A program made the position numbers and the translations under genes. A stretch of 48,918 bases of DNA from Oscillospiraceae bacterium. GTDB taxonomy: Bacteria; Bacillota; Clostridia; Oscillospirales; Oscillospiraceae. The first letter of the stretch is position 1, and each line of letters opens with the position of its first letter. This document shows, one piece after another, positions 24,891 to 33,935 of this stretch. Under the pieces are notes generated by a model that was not told the DNA's origin, made no database searches, and saw nothing but the letters and a program-made list of their open reading frames with translations. The stretch is from assembly GCA_017619535.1 (NCBI GenBank), contig JAFZSD010000081.1:1-48918 (forward strand), in the 5' to 3' direction.

Positions 24891-25322
24891 ATGAACATAA
24901 TGGTAAGCGCCTGCCTTCTTGGACACAGGTGCAAATACAACGGCGGAGACAATTACTGCGAAGAGGTCAGAGCGCTCACCGACAGGCAAAAGGTGATACC
25001 CGTATGCCCGGAGTCGGCCGGGGGACTTCCGACTCCGCGCCCGCCCTGCGAGATAGTGAACGGAGAGGTCGTCGGTTCCGACGGCGTGAGCAGGGACCGG
25101 GAATTCAGGGCCGGGGCGGAGATCTGTCTGGAGCTCGCGAAGGAGAAGGACATTGACCTCGCGGTCCTGCAGTCGCGGAGCCCCTCCTGCGGAGTGGGGA
25201 AGATCTACGACGGCACTTTTTCCGGCAGGCTCGTCGAGGGCTCGGGAGTGTTCGCATCGATGCTGCAGGCTAACGGCATCCGCGTCATTGACGCAGCTGA
25301 ACTGACGGGAGAAAAGCTTTAA
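24891..25322 (+). CDS. DUF523 protein
   Basis: A 143-residue DUF523 protein. Matching segments are VSACLLGHRCKYNGG, VCPESAGGLPTPRPPCEI, LQSRSPSCGVGKIYDG and the Cys residues of these motifs, which together suggest metal or thiol chemistry. The family function is not established to my knowledge. The ribosome binding site is weak. The stop and the next start share one base (TAATG), and three further overlaps follow, so the block 24,891-27,572 is probably one polycistronic message. Confidence 0.9.
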   Translation: MNIMVSACLLGHRCKYNGGDNYCEEVRALTDRQKVIPVCPESAGGLPTPRPPCEIVNGEVVGSDGVSRDREFRAGAEICLELAKEKDIDLAVLQSRSPSCGVGKIYDGTFSGRLVEGSGVFASMLQANGIRVIDAAELTGEKL

Positions 25323-25783
25323 TGAGTGCGCTGAAATTCAAATACGTACGGATACAGGGCAAGGAACTTGCGAAGAACACGATGTACGCCAAGGGCGTAT
25401 TCAGCATGTGCTGGCAGCTGGTCCGTGACGACGTCATGGAAAAGGAGGACGCCGACCTTTTCCTGGAGATCGACAGCTGGTTCGCCGAGAACCTTCCTTT
25501 CCCGCCCCAGTGCATGAACCAGGAACCGGTGGTGTGCTGGTTCAAGACGGATAACTCCGAGGAGATGCTCAAGATGATCCGTCCGGCGCTCTGGCTGCTG
25601 GAGAGGTATAACCATCCTTATTATCTCGTGTATACGAACAGCCCCGGCGAGATAGTCTATGAGGACAGGTTCCAGGTGGCGGCAAAGGTCGACGGGATAC
25701 TCAGAATCGACGAGCCCCAGGCGCCGTGGGATACAGACAAAGCTCGGGCTTCCGACCCTGAAAAACAAGGAGCAGACGAATGA
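25322..25783 (+). CDS. Hypothetical protein in the coupled acyltransferase block
   Basis: A 153-residue protein, overlapping DUF523 by one base and the next gene by four (ATGA). It opens MSALKFKYVRIQGKELAK, has the aromatic/Met run FSMCWQLVRDDVMEK and a HPYYLVYTNSPGEIVYED strand region, and ends in a charged tail. No membrane segment or catalytic motif seen. The position between DUF523 and a condensation-fold acyltransferase suggests shared expression only. Confidence 0.7.
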   Translation: MSALKFKYVRIQGKELAKNTMYAKGVFSMCWQLVRDDVMEKEDADLFLEIDSWFAENLPFPPQCMNQEPVVCWFKTDNSEEMLKMIRPALWLLERYNHPYYLVYTNSPGEIVYEDRFQVAAKVDGILRIDEPQAPWDTDKARASDPEKQGADE

Positions 25784-27060
25784 TCAGGCACCTGTATTCC
25801 GAACTGAGGACGATCTACGAGACGACGTCCGAAGATCCACATACATTCAGGACCACCATCAAGCTCAAGGATATGGTGGACGGAGAAGTGCTGCGGCGCT
25901 CCGTGGATAAGACCATGGAGCGCTATCCCTATTTCCGCGTCCGTCTGTGCATGGATGGGGAAGAGGTGTGCTTCGAGGACAATCCGGCGCCTCTGCCGGT
26001 CCTAAATACGGATAAGAGGCTCGTCCTCGGAAGCGAAGAGACGGCGGGGCATCTCATAGCCTTCGCCTACTGGAAAAACAGGATGTATATCGACGGATAC
26101 CACGGCCTCACCGACGGCGGCGGGATTACTCCGCTCATAAAGACCCTGCTGTATTACTACTGCTCGGAACTGTACGGGATAGGCCTTTCATCCGAGGGGA
26201 TACGCCTCAGCGGCAGCCCGGTGCCTCAGGACGAGTGGGACGACCCCGCCGCGGTGCCGCTTCCGGCGGAAAGGACGGGCCTCATATCCAAGTGGAGCAG
26301 GCCGGCTTTCCAGATCGGCGACGGGGGCATCGCGAAGATAACGCCCGACAGCTCGGTATACAACATACGCATACCTGAAAAGGAATTCATGCGTTTCAAC
26401 ATCTCGAACGACGGCAGTCCGGCCACGATAGCCGCGCTGCTGCTGGCAAGGACGATAGACGAACTGCATCCGGACGCGGACCTGACCAAGGTCATAGCGA
26501 TGTGCGTGAACCAGCGGAAGGCTCTCGGAGCGCCGCTGGCCCATCAGAGCCTGGTGGGAGACGTGCGGCTGCCTTATACGGAAAGGATGAAGACGCTTCC
26601 TTTTTCCGCCCAGGCGACGTGCTTCAGGGGGATGGTGACGATCCAGTCCGACGGCGATATGGTCCTGGACGAGATAAGAGACTATCAGGCGCTCATGGCC
26701 CGGCTGAAAACGATGGACACGAATGCGGAGAGGCAGTCCTGCTGCCGGCGGCGCATGGAGGAACTGTCCCGGTGCGTGACCGCTACGGTCAGCTATGTGG
26801 GGAAGGCCAATCTCGGCGACTCCGAGCGGTATATCCAGGAATACGAGGCGCTCCCGTCAACGGCGCTTCCGTCCACCCACGTCCCGCTGACGATCGAGAT
26901 GAGCGCCATGAACGGCTTCTTTTTCCTTAACTTCATGCAGTATTTCGACGAGACGGACTATTTCGATACGTTTATCAGGCAGCTGCGCGAAAACGATATC
27001 GACTACGACGTCCTGAACCTTGCGGAGGCGCGGTATCCCCGCGTTGAACTGCCGATATGA
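25780..27060 (+). CDS. Condensation-fold acyltransferase (HxxxDG type)
   Basis: A 426-residue protein of the condensation/alcohol-acetyltransferase superfamily, whose members join an activated acyl group to an amine or alcohol. The catalytic motif is H108-GLT-D112-G113 in YHGLTDGGG, the usual HHxxxDG with Tyr in the first position. The N-terminal REGION RTTIKLKDMVDGEVLRRSVDKT and the later NQRKALGAPLAHQSLVGD and FFFLNFMQYFDE segments fit the two-lobed fold. No carrier-protein or adenylation domain is present nearby, so it probably acts on CoA esters or free substrates. It is coupled by ATGA overlaps to both neighbours. Confidence 0.75.
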   Translation: MIRHLYSELRTIYETTSEDPHTFRTTIKLKDMVDGEVLRRSVDKTMERYPYFRVRLCMDGEEVCFEDNPAPLPVLNTDKRLVLGSEETAGHLIAFAYWKNRMYIDGYHGLTDGGGITPLIKTLLYYYCSELYGIGLSSEGIRLSGSPVPQDEWDDPAAVPLPAERTGLISKWSRPAFQIGDGGIAKITPDSSVYNIRIPEKEFMRFNISNDGSPATIAALLLARTIDELHPDADLTKVIAMCVNQRKALGAPLAHQSLVGDVRLPYTERMKTLPFSAQATCFRGMVTIQSDGDMVLDEIRDYQALMARLKTMDTNAERQSCCRRRMEELSRCVTATVSYVGKANLGDSERYIQEYEALPSTALPSTHVPLTIEMSAMNGFFFLNFMQYFDETDYFDTFIRQLRENDIDYDVLNLAEARYPRVELPI

Positions 27061-27572
27061 ACGAACGCGAGATGGGTCTCAGGATAGAGACTGAAAGACT
27101 GGTGCTGTTTCCGTACACGGCTGAAAACCTGGCGCTCTTCAATACGGATCTGGAGCGCTTTGAGGAGCTGTACGGTGTGAAGTATCGCGGCGAGGAGCTC
27201 GACTATCTGCTCACGGAGTTCCTGAAGAAACTTGAAAAGGAGATAGCCGACGATCCCGATAACTATCTCTTTTTTACCGAGTTTCTTATCGTGCTGAAGG
27301 AAAACAGCCACATAATCGGTTCGATCGACTACAAATACGTGCCCAGGGACGGCATTACCGAAGTAGGCTACGGCCTCAATCCCGCCTACGAGGGCCACGG
27401 CTATATGACCGAGGCTCTGAACGCGTTCCTGGCCTTCGGGAAAGGCCTCGGTATAGAAAGGGTACGGGCGGATACCCTGAAGGACAATATCCGCTCGCAG
27501 AACGTCCTGAAGCGCTGCGGTTTCTCTTTCCTGCGGGAGGACGGAAACCTCTGGTGGGAAAAGAAGCTCTGA
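27057..27572 (+). CDS. GNAT-family N-acetyltransferase
   Basis: A 171-residue RimJ/RimL-type acetyltransferase: RIETERLVLFPYTAENL at the start, ITEVGYGLNPAYEGHGYMTEAL with the acetyl-CoA loop, LKDNIRSQNVLKRCGF and LWWEKKL at the end. The start overlaps the acyltransferase stop as ATGA. A second GNAT follows 24 bases later. Substrate unknown; protein N termini or small amines are possible. Confidence 0.9.
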   Translation: MNEREMGLRIETERLVLFPYTAENLALFNTDLERFEELYGVKYRGEELDYLLTEFLKKLEKEIADDPDNYLFFTEFLIVLKENSHIIGSIDYKYVPRDGITEVGYGLNPAYEGHGYMTEALNAFLAFGKGLGIERVRADTLKDNIRSQNVLKRCGFSFLREDGNLWWEKKL

Positions 27573-27596
27573 CGCTGGGACGGCACGGAGGACCTG

Positions 27597-28139
27597 ATGG
27601 AGACGGAAAAGAAAGCAAGAGACGACGTACGGCTCGAACCTCTGACCGCTGAGGACAGAGAGCAGTTCATACTCGACAATCAGGAAGCCTTCAACTACGG
27701 GGCGCTTCAGGAGTTCGGCCTGCGGGACGACCACTTCGAGGAGGACGGCGAGATCATCTCCAGGGAAACGATCGAGTCGTCGATCGACGGCGGGGAGGCG
27801 TACTGCATAAAGCTGGACGGAAAGAACGCGGGCGGCGCCGTCATCCGTACGGAGGGAGAGAGGGGCCACCTCGATCTTCTGTTCGTCTCGCCTGCGATAC
27901 ACAGCAAAGGCGTGGGCTACGCGGCCTGGCGCTGCATAGAAGAACTTCATCCGGAAGTGCGCGTATGGGAGACCGTCACGCCGTACTTCGAACAGAGGAA
28001 TATTCATTTTTATGTAAACCGCTGCGGATTCCATATCGTGGAGTATTTCAACAGCCGGCATCCGGATCCGGACGATCCGGACGACTACACGGACGGCCAG
28101 TTCCCCGACGGGTTGTTCCGTTTTGAAAAGACGATGTGA
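27597..28139 (+). CDS. GNAT-family N-acetyltransferase
   Basis: A 180-residue acetyltransferase. After the variable start, GKNAGGAVIR forms the central strands, LDLLFVSPAIHSKGVGYAAWRCI contains the acetyl-CoA loop (KGVGYAA) and FYVNRCGFHIVEYF closes the fold. GGAGGACCTG precedes the ATG. It is the second of two adjacent GNAT genes of different subtypes, so local duplication of one gene is unlikely. The MATE exporter begins 61 bases downstream. Confidence 0.9.
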   Translation: METEKKARDDVRLEPLTAEDREQFILDNQEAFNYGALQEFGLRDDHFEEDGEIISRETIESSIDGGEAYCIKLDGKNAGGAVIRTEGERGHLDLLFVSPAIHSKGVGYAAWRCIEELHPEVRVWETVTPYFEQRNIHFYVNRCGFHIVEYFNSRHPDPDDPDDYTDGQFPDGLFRFEKTM

Positions 28140-28199
28140 CGGGCGGCACATATAACCGTTGGCAGGATATGGACCAGAACCGACATTGAGAAAGCGGGA

Positions 28200-29603
28200 A
28201 TGAGGATGGCACGCAAGCAGGAATACTCAAAGACAGAAATATTCGAGACTATGCGGGTGCCCAAGGCGCTGTCGATCATAGCCCTCCCGACCATAGTCAG
28301 CCAGATAATCGTGCTGGTCTACAATATAGCGGACACCTGGTTCATCGGCCGCACGAACAATCCGTACATGGTGGGAGCGTCGTCCCTCGTGCTTACGGTC
28401 TTCATGGCCACGGCGGCGATCGCGAACCTCTACGGCGTAGGCGGCGGGACGCTGGTCGTGCGTCTTCTGGGCGCAAAAAGGGACGAAGACGCCAGAAAGG
28501 TGGCGTCCCACACGGTCTTCATGGCGGCCGTGGCGGCTATTCTGTTCGCCGTCCTTTGCCTCATATTCATGGATCCCATCCTGAAGTTCCTGGGTGCCAG
28601 CGAGAACACCTACGGCTACGCAAGGCAGTACTTCCTCATAGCCATAGTCGCGGGAGCGATCCCGACGATCGAGACGATGACCATGTCCCAGGTCCTGCGG
28701 AACGTGGGCTATTCCAGAGAGGCCGGATTCGGAGTGGGAATGGGCGGAGTCCTGAATATCATCCTGGATCCGATCCTGATGTTCGTGATCCTGCCCGACG
28801 GTTACGAAGTGATGGGCGCGGCGATAGCCACCTTCATATCCAATATCGTGTCCTTCATATACTTCATAGCAGTATTCCATAGAGTGAAGGGCAAGACGGT
28901 CCTCGAGATCCCGCGCCGTTACGAACACCTCGGCAAAGAGCTGGCCGGCTCGCTGTATTCCGTCGGCGTGACCGCGTTCATCGGCGTTATAGCGTTCGAC
29001 CTTGTGAACGTCGTGATAAACCGTCTGGCGGCTTCCCACGGAGACCTCTCGCTGGCGGCGATGGGCATCGTCCTGAAAGTGGAGAGACTTCCGATGAACA
29101 TAGGTATGGGTATCTGTCTCGGAATGGTTCCCCTCGTCGGGTATAACTATTCGGCCAGAAACTTTAAAAGGATGGACAGTTTCTTTTCCGCTGCCCGTTT
29201 GGGCGTCATCATCGTCACGTTTGCGTGCGCTATCCTGTTCTGGATATTTGCCGAGCCGGTGATCAAGGCTTTTATCAAAGAAAAGGAGACGGTCAGACTG
29301 GGTATCCTGTACCTCAAGGGACGGTGCTTCGCCATACCGTTCATGATGCTCGGGCACAATGTTTCGAGCTTCATGCAGGCCGTGGGCAAGGGGAAGACGT
29401 CCATGCTGCTCTGCTTTATGAGACACCTGGTCTTCTGCATACCGCTGCTGATCATAATGAACAAGTTCTTCGGCATAGATGGCCTCGCCTGGGCCCAGAC
29501 CATCGCGGACTTCGTCGTGATATTCGCCACCTACGCCGTATACATACCCGTCCACCGCAGGATAGTCAGCGGCAGGGACAACGGAGTGCAGATCTCGGAA
29601 TGA
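28200..29603 (+). CDS. MATE-family multidrug/toxin efflux protein
   Basis: A 467-residue twelve-helix transporter of the MATE family (Na+ or H+ coupled export of cationic drugs and metabolites). The first helix region IALPTIVSQIIVLVYNIADT, GVGGGTLVVRLLGAKRDEDA, and the duplicated half with SLYSVGVTAFIGVIAFDLVNV support this. A second ATG six bases downstream is a possible alternative start. Its stop overlaps the next start (ATGA at 29600). It lies with acyltransferases and could export their product, but that is inference from context. Confidence 0.9.
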   Translation: MRMARKQEYSKTEIFETMRVPKALSIIALPTIVSQIIVLVYNIADTWFIGRTNNPYMVGASSLVLTVFMATAAIANLYGVGGGTLVVRLLGAKRDEDARKVASHTVFMAAVAAILFAVLCLIFMDPILKFLGASENTYGYARQYFLIAIVAGAIPTIETMTMSQVLRNVGYSREAGFGVGMGGVLNIILDPILMFVILPDGYEVMGAAIATFISNIVSFIYFIAVFHRVKGKTVLEIPRRYEHLGKELAGSLYSVGVTAFIGVIAFDLVNVVINRLAASHGDLSLAAMGIVLKVERLPMNIGMGICLGMVPLVGYNYSARNFKRMDSFFSAARLGVIIVTFACAILFWIFAEPVIKAFIKEKETVRLGILYLKGRCFAIPFMMLGHNVSSFMQAVGKGKTSMLLCFMRHLVFCIPLLIIMNKFFGIDGLAWAQTIADFVVIFATYAVYIPVHRRIVSGRDNGVQISE

Positions 29604-30463
29604 CGATACGAAACGCCTGCCGGAACATCTCCGGCGCCTATGACAGCGGTTCGTTCCGACTCGAAGGATGGCGGGATTACATAGACCGTGAAGTACCCGG
29701 TGCGCGGGAACTGTGCGAAAGAGACGTGCGTGAATGCATCGACGGCGGACTGTCGTGGGAAAACGACTACCTGCCGGTACTCGACGCGGCGTACCGCGAG
29801 ACCGGGCAGCGCGAAAAAGCGCTCGAATCGTTTAGACTTGTAACAGACGGCCTCGACGAAAGGATAAGCTCGCGCTTCGGGAAGACCCTCGATACGGAGA
29901 TCGTCATATATCTGGGCCTCTGCAACGGCGCCGGATGGGTGACTGGACTCAACGGCAGGACTGCCGTCCTGCTCGGCATTGAGAAGATAGTCGAGCTGGG
30001 GTGGACAGGCACCGACGACATGTACGGCCTCATACTCCATGAACTGGGCCACGTCTGGCAGGACCGGTACGGCGTGCTGAGCCGGTCTTTAGACGATCCC
30101 GGCGACAGTTTTCTGTGGCAGCTCTTCACGGAGGGCGTAGCAATGGTCTTCGAGCAGGAGACCGTTGGGGATACGGGGTATTATCACCAGGACAGGAACG
30201 GATGGGCCTGCTGGTGTGAAGGACATCTGGGAGAGCTCATCCGGGATTTCGAAGCCGACCGCAGAACGATGACGCGCACGGATCAGCGCTATTTTGGAGA
30301 CTGGGCGAGCTATCACGGCCGTCCGGATACGGGATACTATCTCGGCGCGCGCCTGGTGCGTTTCATGATGAGACATGATGCTTTCGACAGCATCCTGAAT
30401 TACGAGATCGGCAGCGTGAGAGAGGCGTACGGCGCTTTTGCCCGGACATTTGAAAGGAAGTAA
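29600..30463 (+). CDS. HExxH-type predicted Zn-dependent protease (DUF2268-like)
   Basis: A 287-residue protein. I place the start at ATG 29600, overlapping the MATE stop (ATGA). The zinc motif HELGH is in LILHELGHVWQ, followed at the usual distance by LFTEGVAMVFEQE, which supplies a third Glu ligand, and by GYYLGARLVRFMM, the conserved C-terminal helix of DUF2268-like predicted proteases. There is no signal peptide, so it is cytosolic as read. Substrate unknown. The next gene starts at the base after the stop. Confidence 0.8.
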   Translation: MTIRNACRNISGAYDSGSFRLEGWRDYIDREVPGARELCERDVRECIDGGLSWENDYLPVLDAAYRETGQREKALESFRLVTDGLDERISSRFGKTLDTEIVIYLGLCNGAGWVTGLNGRTAVLLGIEKIVELGWTGTDDMYGLILHELGHVWQDRYGVLSRSLDDPGDSFLWQLFTEGVAMVFEQETVGDTGYYHQDRNGWACWCEGHLGELIRDFEADRRTMTRTDQRYFGDWASYHGRPDTGYYLGARLVRFMMRHDAFDSILNYEIGSVREAYGAFARTFERK

Positions 30464-31855
30464 GTGAGATTGAACATTCTTGTGATAAACGGATCGCCCG
30501 CGGGAGAAGACAGCATCACGCTGCAGACGGTGGAGTATATAAACAGGCTATTTCCGGAGCACGAGTACGTGCATCTCAACGCGGGGCAGCAGATAAAGAC
30601 CTTCGAGAACGACTTTTCGAAGGCGGAGACGCAGCTACTTAACGCCGACCTCATTGTGTTCTGCTATCCCGTATATACTTTCCTCGCGCCGGCGCAGCTC
30701 CACAGATTCATAGAGCTTATAAAGGAACGCCGCGTCCCCCTGGAGGGGAAGTACGCGACGCAGATAACGACTTCGAAACACTTCTACGACATCACGGCCC
30801 ACGAGTTCATACGGGAGAACTGCATGGACCTGGGGCTCAGATATATAAACGGACTGTCCGCGGATATGGACGACCTGCTCTGCGAGAAGGGGCGTTCCGA
30901 TGCGGAGGCGTTCTTCAGACATCTCGTCTGGTCCGTGGAAAACGGACGCGGAGAGACCGGAAAGACCGAAGACGGCAGACAGCCGGAGCTTTGCCGGGCA
31001 TCCGTACCTGAAAGTTCCGGGACGGAAAAGAAGGAAGGCCGCATAGCGGTGGTGGCTGATCTCGGGGGAGACGACGGCACGCTGGCGGACATGATAGCCC
31101 GCTTTACCGCGGTATGCCCGTACGAGTGCAGCGTCATCGACATAGGCGAGTTTCCATTCGCCGGCGGATGCCTCGGCTGCTTCAACTGCGCTTCGGACGG
31201 AAAGTGCATATACAAAGACGGCTTCGACACGTTTCTGCGCGAGAAGATACAGACGTCGGACGCCGGAGTGTACGCATTCACTGTCCGGGACCACTCCATG
31301 GGCTCCCGGTTCAAGATGTTCGACGACAGACAGTTCTGCAACGGCCACCGCACGGTGACGATGGGAAAGCCGGTGGGCTATCTGGTCAGCGGCAGGCTGA
31401 GCGGAGAGCCCAATCTCCGGACCCTTATAGAAGCCCGCGCACAGGTGGGAGGCAACTATCTTGCCGGGACCGCCGGAAACGAAACGGATCCCGACGGAGA
31501 GATCGACGCCCTGGCAAATGAACTCGACTACGCGCTGGGGAACGGATACAGCCAGCCCGCCAATTTCTACGGCGTGGGCGGCATGAAGATATTCAGGGAC
31601 CTGATATATCAGATGCAGGGCCTCATGAGGGAGGACCACCGCTTCTACAAGGAACACGGCTTCTACGATTTTCCCCAGAAACGCAGGGGGCGGATCGTGG
31701 GGATGTATCTCGTCGGGAGCCTGATGAACAGCAAAAAGCTGAAAAAGAAGATGGGCGGCAGTATGACAAAGGGCATGCTGAGGCCGTACAGAAAAGTCGT
31801 CGAAAATGCCGTGCCTTCAGACGGCGATGCGGAAAAAGAACAGGAGCAGCACTGA
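30464..31855 (+). CDS. Tandem flavodoxin-like oxidoreductase domains
   Basis: A 463-residue protein of two flavodoxin/NADPH-FMN-reductase-like domains in series. Domain 1 (about 1-165) opens NILVINGSPAGEDS with the FMN-phosphate loop and continues with FCYPVYTFLAPAQL. Domain 2 (about 190-400) has VVADLGG and a cysteine group GCLGCFNCASDGKC, which resembles iron-sulfur flavoprotein sequences. The GTG start at 30464 directly follows the upstream stop; a TTG at 30470 is possible. It likely transfers electrons to a small molecule. A basic tail ends the protein. Confidence 0.8.
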   Translation: MRLNILVINGSPAGEDSITLQTVEYINRLFPEHEYVHLNAGQQIKTFENDFSKAETQLLNADLIVFCYPVYTFLAPAQLHRFIELIKERRVPLEGKYATQITTSKHFYDITAHEFIRENCMDLGLRYINGLSADMDDLLCEKGRSDAEAFFRHLVWSVENGRGETGKTEDGRQPELCRASVPESSGTEKKEGRIAVVADLGGDDGTLADMIARFTAVCPYECSVIDIGEFPFAGGCLGCFNCASDGKCIYKDGFDTFLREKIQTSDAGVYAFTVRDHSMGSRFKMFDDRQFCNGHRTVTMGKPVGYLVSGRLSGEPNLRTLIEARAQVGGNYLAGTAGNETDPDGEIDALANELDYALGNGYSQPANFYGVGGMKIFRDLIYQMQGLMREDHRFYKEHGFYDFPQKRRGRIVGMYLVGSLMNSKKLKKKMGGSMTKGMLRPYRKVVENAVPSDGDAEKEQEQH

Positions 31856-31893
31856 CTGCATCAACAAACAGATAAGATACGAGGAGAACGAAA

Positions 31894-33879
31894 ATGAAGA
31901 AACTGATCTGCCTTTTGCTGGCGGCCTGCCTGCTCTTCGCGATGGCGGCCTGCGGCGGAAACGACGCGGAGCCGGATAAGACTCCGGACGAAGGGAAGGA
32001 AGAGATAAGGGACTGGACCCGCTCCGGCTATTTCCAGGATGAAAACGGGAATATACTCACGGTCACCTGGATGGACGACGTCGTCGACCCGGGCTGGTAC
32101 GTAGGCTGTATGCTGGGCGAGGATCTTATCGAAGATTCCTGGGGCGGCGTACTTCCGCAGGAAGGCAACGCGCTGCGCGGCGTCCTGCCCACCTCCGGAA
32201 GCAAAGGGGACATCACCGTGACCGTCTCCGAAGACGGGGAAGACGGCCTTTCGCTGGCCGTAGAGGGCGGCGAGACCTACCACTTCAAGAAGATGGATAT
32301 CCCCGCGGCCACCATTTCCGTGACGATAAACGTCGAGGGCTGGGGCAACATCGACTACGCCGTGGGCGAGACCGCGCCGGAGATCGACACGGAATGGCCT
32401 TATCAGTCGGCGCAGATAAACCTTGACAAACCGACCACACACACCTTCACGGCCTGGCCCGACGCCGGCAGCTATTTCGTGAAGTGGACAAAGAACGGTG
32501 AGGATTTCTCGACAGAGCCGACGATCACCGTGATGCTCGATGAGAGCGCCGATTTCGTCGCCGTATTCGAAGACGATCCGAACTATGTGAACCCCGTAAT
32601 GAGCGAGGTGGGCCAGTATCAGTGCGAAAGAGCCCACGCACTTGTGGAAGACATGGGCAGGGAAGACGCTCTGATCACCATCGAGTGGGGCAGCAGCGCC
32701 TGGGAGACGGCCCGCTGGTCCATCTACGGCACTTTTGACGAAGCGACCCGGACGGTCAGTTATGAATACTGCAGCAAGTCAATCGTCGTCTATGACGAAA
32801 AGGGCGAGATAAAAAGCGAAGAAACGGAATATGACGACGGCACCGGAACGGTCGTCTTCAGCGGCGACGGGACCTTCACCTGGCACGACGACAAGTCCGA
32901 GACCGGAAAAGACATGGTGTTCGAGCGGGTCAAAGGCGTCTCCGACATCGACTATCTCGCGCTGGTGAACAAGATAAACGCCCTGCCGGACGGCTGGGAG
33001 GACTCTCTCAGAACAGTCATGATCACCAATTCCGTAGGGGATATCGTTGAAGTCGAGACCAGCGCCTACGCGGCCTATACGCGCCTTAAAGCCGACCTCG
33101 CTTGGAACGACAACATATACCTCGAACTCGACTCCGCCCGCAGGACAATAGAAGAGCAGCAGGACATCATGGACCGCTTTATCGAGAAGTACGGCGCGGA
33201 CTACGCGGCCAAGACCGTGGCTCAGCCCGGCTATTCGGAGCATCACACAGGCCTTGCTCTCGACCTGTATTTCACGATCCAGAATGAATACGGCGAATTC
33301 GTGGACGTATATTACAACGAGGACATGGAAAAGGAAGAGTACAAGGATATCTGGGATACGATCCATTCAAAGCTCTCCGACTACGGATTCATACTTCGTT
33401 ATCTGGAGGGCGAGGAGCATATCACCGGTTACCGCTATGAGCCCTGGCACATCAGATATGTAGACAGCGTTGAGATCGCAAAAGAGATCATGTCCAAGCC
33501 GGGTTATACGCTGGAGGAATACCTCGCCGGCAGAGAAGCTCCTGTGCCCGAGATCGATCTCGGCAGTTCGAAGCTCTACTCCGAGGACGAGCTGTATGAC
33601 GCCATGCTGGCGGTAAAATGCAGCTTTGCCGCCTGGCCGGGATGCGAACTGACGTCGCTCCGATACGCAGGCGACGAGGCGAACAGCGAGGAGAATCTGA
33701 AATGGCTGAATTCGCTGAATGAGAACGCCGGCTACACCGAAGTCTGCGAGTTCCTGATGGATTTCTACAGCGGCACCGAGATGCCCGCGCTGAACCCGGA
33801 TTCGAACTATACGGATTACCAGTGGTGGCTGGCCCGGACCTCGGACGGCGACTGGGAGATAGTCTCCTGGTGTTATTAA
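31894..33879 (+). CDS. Lipoprotein with VanY-type D,D-/L,D-carboxypeptidase domain
   Basis: A 661-residue exported lipoprotein. The signal peptide ends in a lipobox MAAC with Cys20. A long N-terminal part (21 to about 350) has beta-rich repeats of the InlB/bacterial-Ig kind, including TFTAWPDAGSYFVKW. Residues about 350-540 form the LAS/VanY zinc peptidase: SEHHTGLALD (His450/451 and Asp457) and YEPWHIRYV (Glu516, His519). A C-terminal domain of about 120 residues is unassigned. It would trim cell-wall stem peptides. GAGGAGAACG precedes the ATG; a strong terminator follows. Confidence 0.9.
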   Translation: MKKLICLLLAACLLFAMAACGGNDAEPDKTPDEGKEEIRDWTRSGYFQDENGNILTVTWMDDVVDPGWYVGCMLGEDLIEDSWGGVLPQEGNALRGVLPTSGSKGDITVTVSEDGEDGLSLAVEGGETYHFKKMDIPAATISVTINVEGWGNIDYAVGETAPEIDTEWPYQSAQINLDKPTTHTFTAWPDAGSYFVKWTKNGEDFSTEPTITVMLDESADFVAVFEDDPNYVNPVMSEVGQYQCERAHALVEDMGREDALITIEWGSSAWETARWSIYGTFDEATRTVSYEYCSKSIVVYDEKGEIKSEETEYDDGTGTVVFSGDGTFTWHDDKSETGKDMVFERVKGVSDIDYLALVNKINALPDGWEDSLRTVMITNSVGDIVEVETSAYAAYTRLKADLAWNDNIYLELDSARRTIEEQQDIMDRFIEKYGADYAAKTVAQPGYSEHHTGLALDLYFTIQNEYGEFVDVYYNEDMEKEEYKDIWDTIHSKLSDYGFILRYLEGEEHITGYRYEPWHIRYVDSVEIAKEIMSKPGYTLEEYLAGREAPVPEIDLGSSKLYSEDELYDAMLAVKCSFAAWPGCELTSLRYAGDEANSEENLKWLNSLNENAGYTEVCEFLMDFYSGTEMPALNPDSNYTDYQWWLARTSDGDWEIVSWCY

Positions 33880-33890
33880 ACGACTGAAAA

Positions 33891-33927
33891 GAGCGCTGAG
33901 GGACATAATCCTTCAGCGCTCTCTTTA
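33891..33927 (+). terminator. Rho-independent terminator after the VanY lipoprotein
   Basis: GAGCGCTGAGG (33891-33901) pairs with CTTCAGCGCTC (33911-33921), an 11-bp stem with one G-T pair and a 9-base loop, followed by TCTTTA. On the opposite strand the stem is followed by TTTTC, so it may also stop transcription of the minus-strand ECF gene. Confidence 0.85.
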
Positions 33928-33935
33928 TGAATGAG

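Noticed and set aside
27003..28151. Long minus-strand frame opposite the two GNAT genes
   Set aside because: The plus-strand frames have clear GNAT motifs and sensible starts. The antisense frame is a composition effect.
28227..29555. Long minus-strand open frame of 442 codons opposite the MATE gene
   Set aside because: It is the antisense shadow of a strong MATE gene. Its composition is His/Asp/Arg-rich with no known motif or ribosome binding site.
545..33879. Integron cassette array
   Set aside because: The one-direction row of unrelated genes suggested it, but many genes overlap by one or four bases, leaving no room for attC sites, and no integrase is present.
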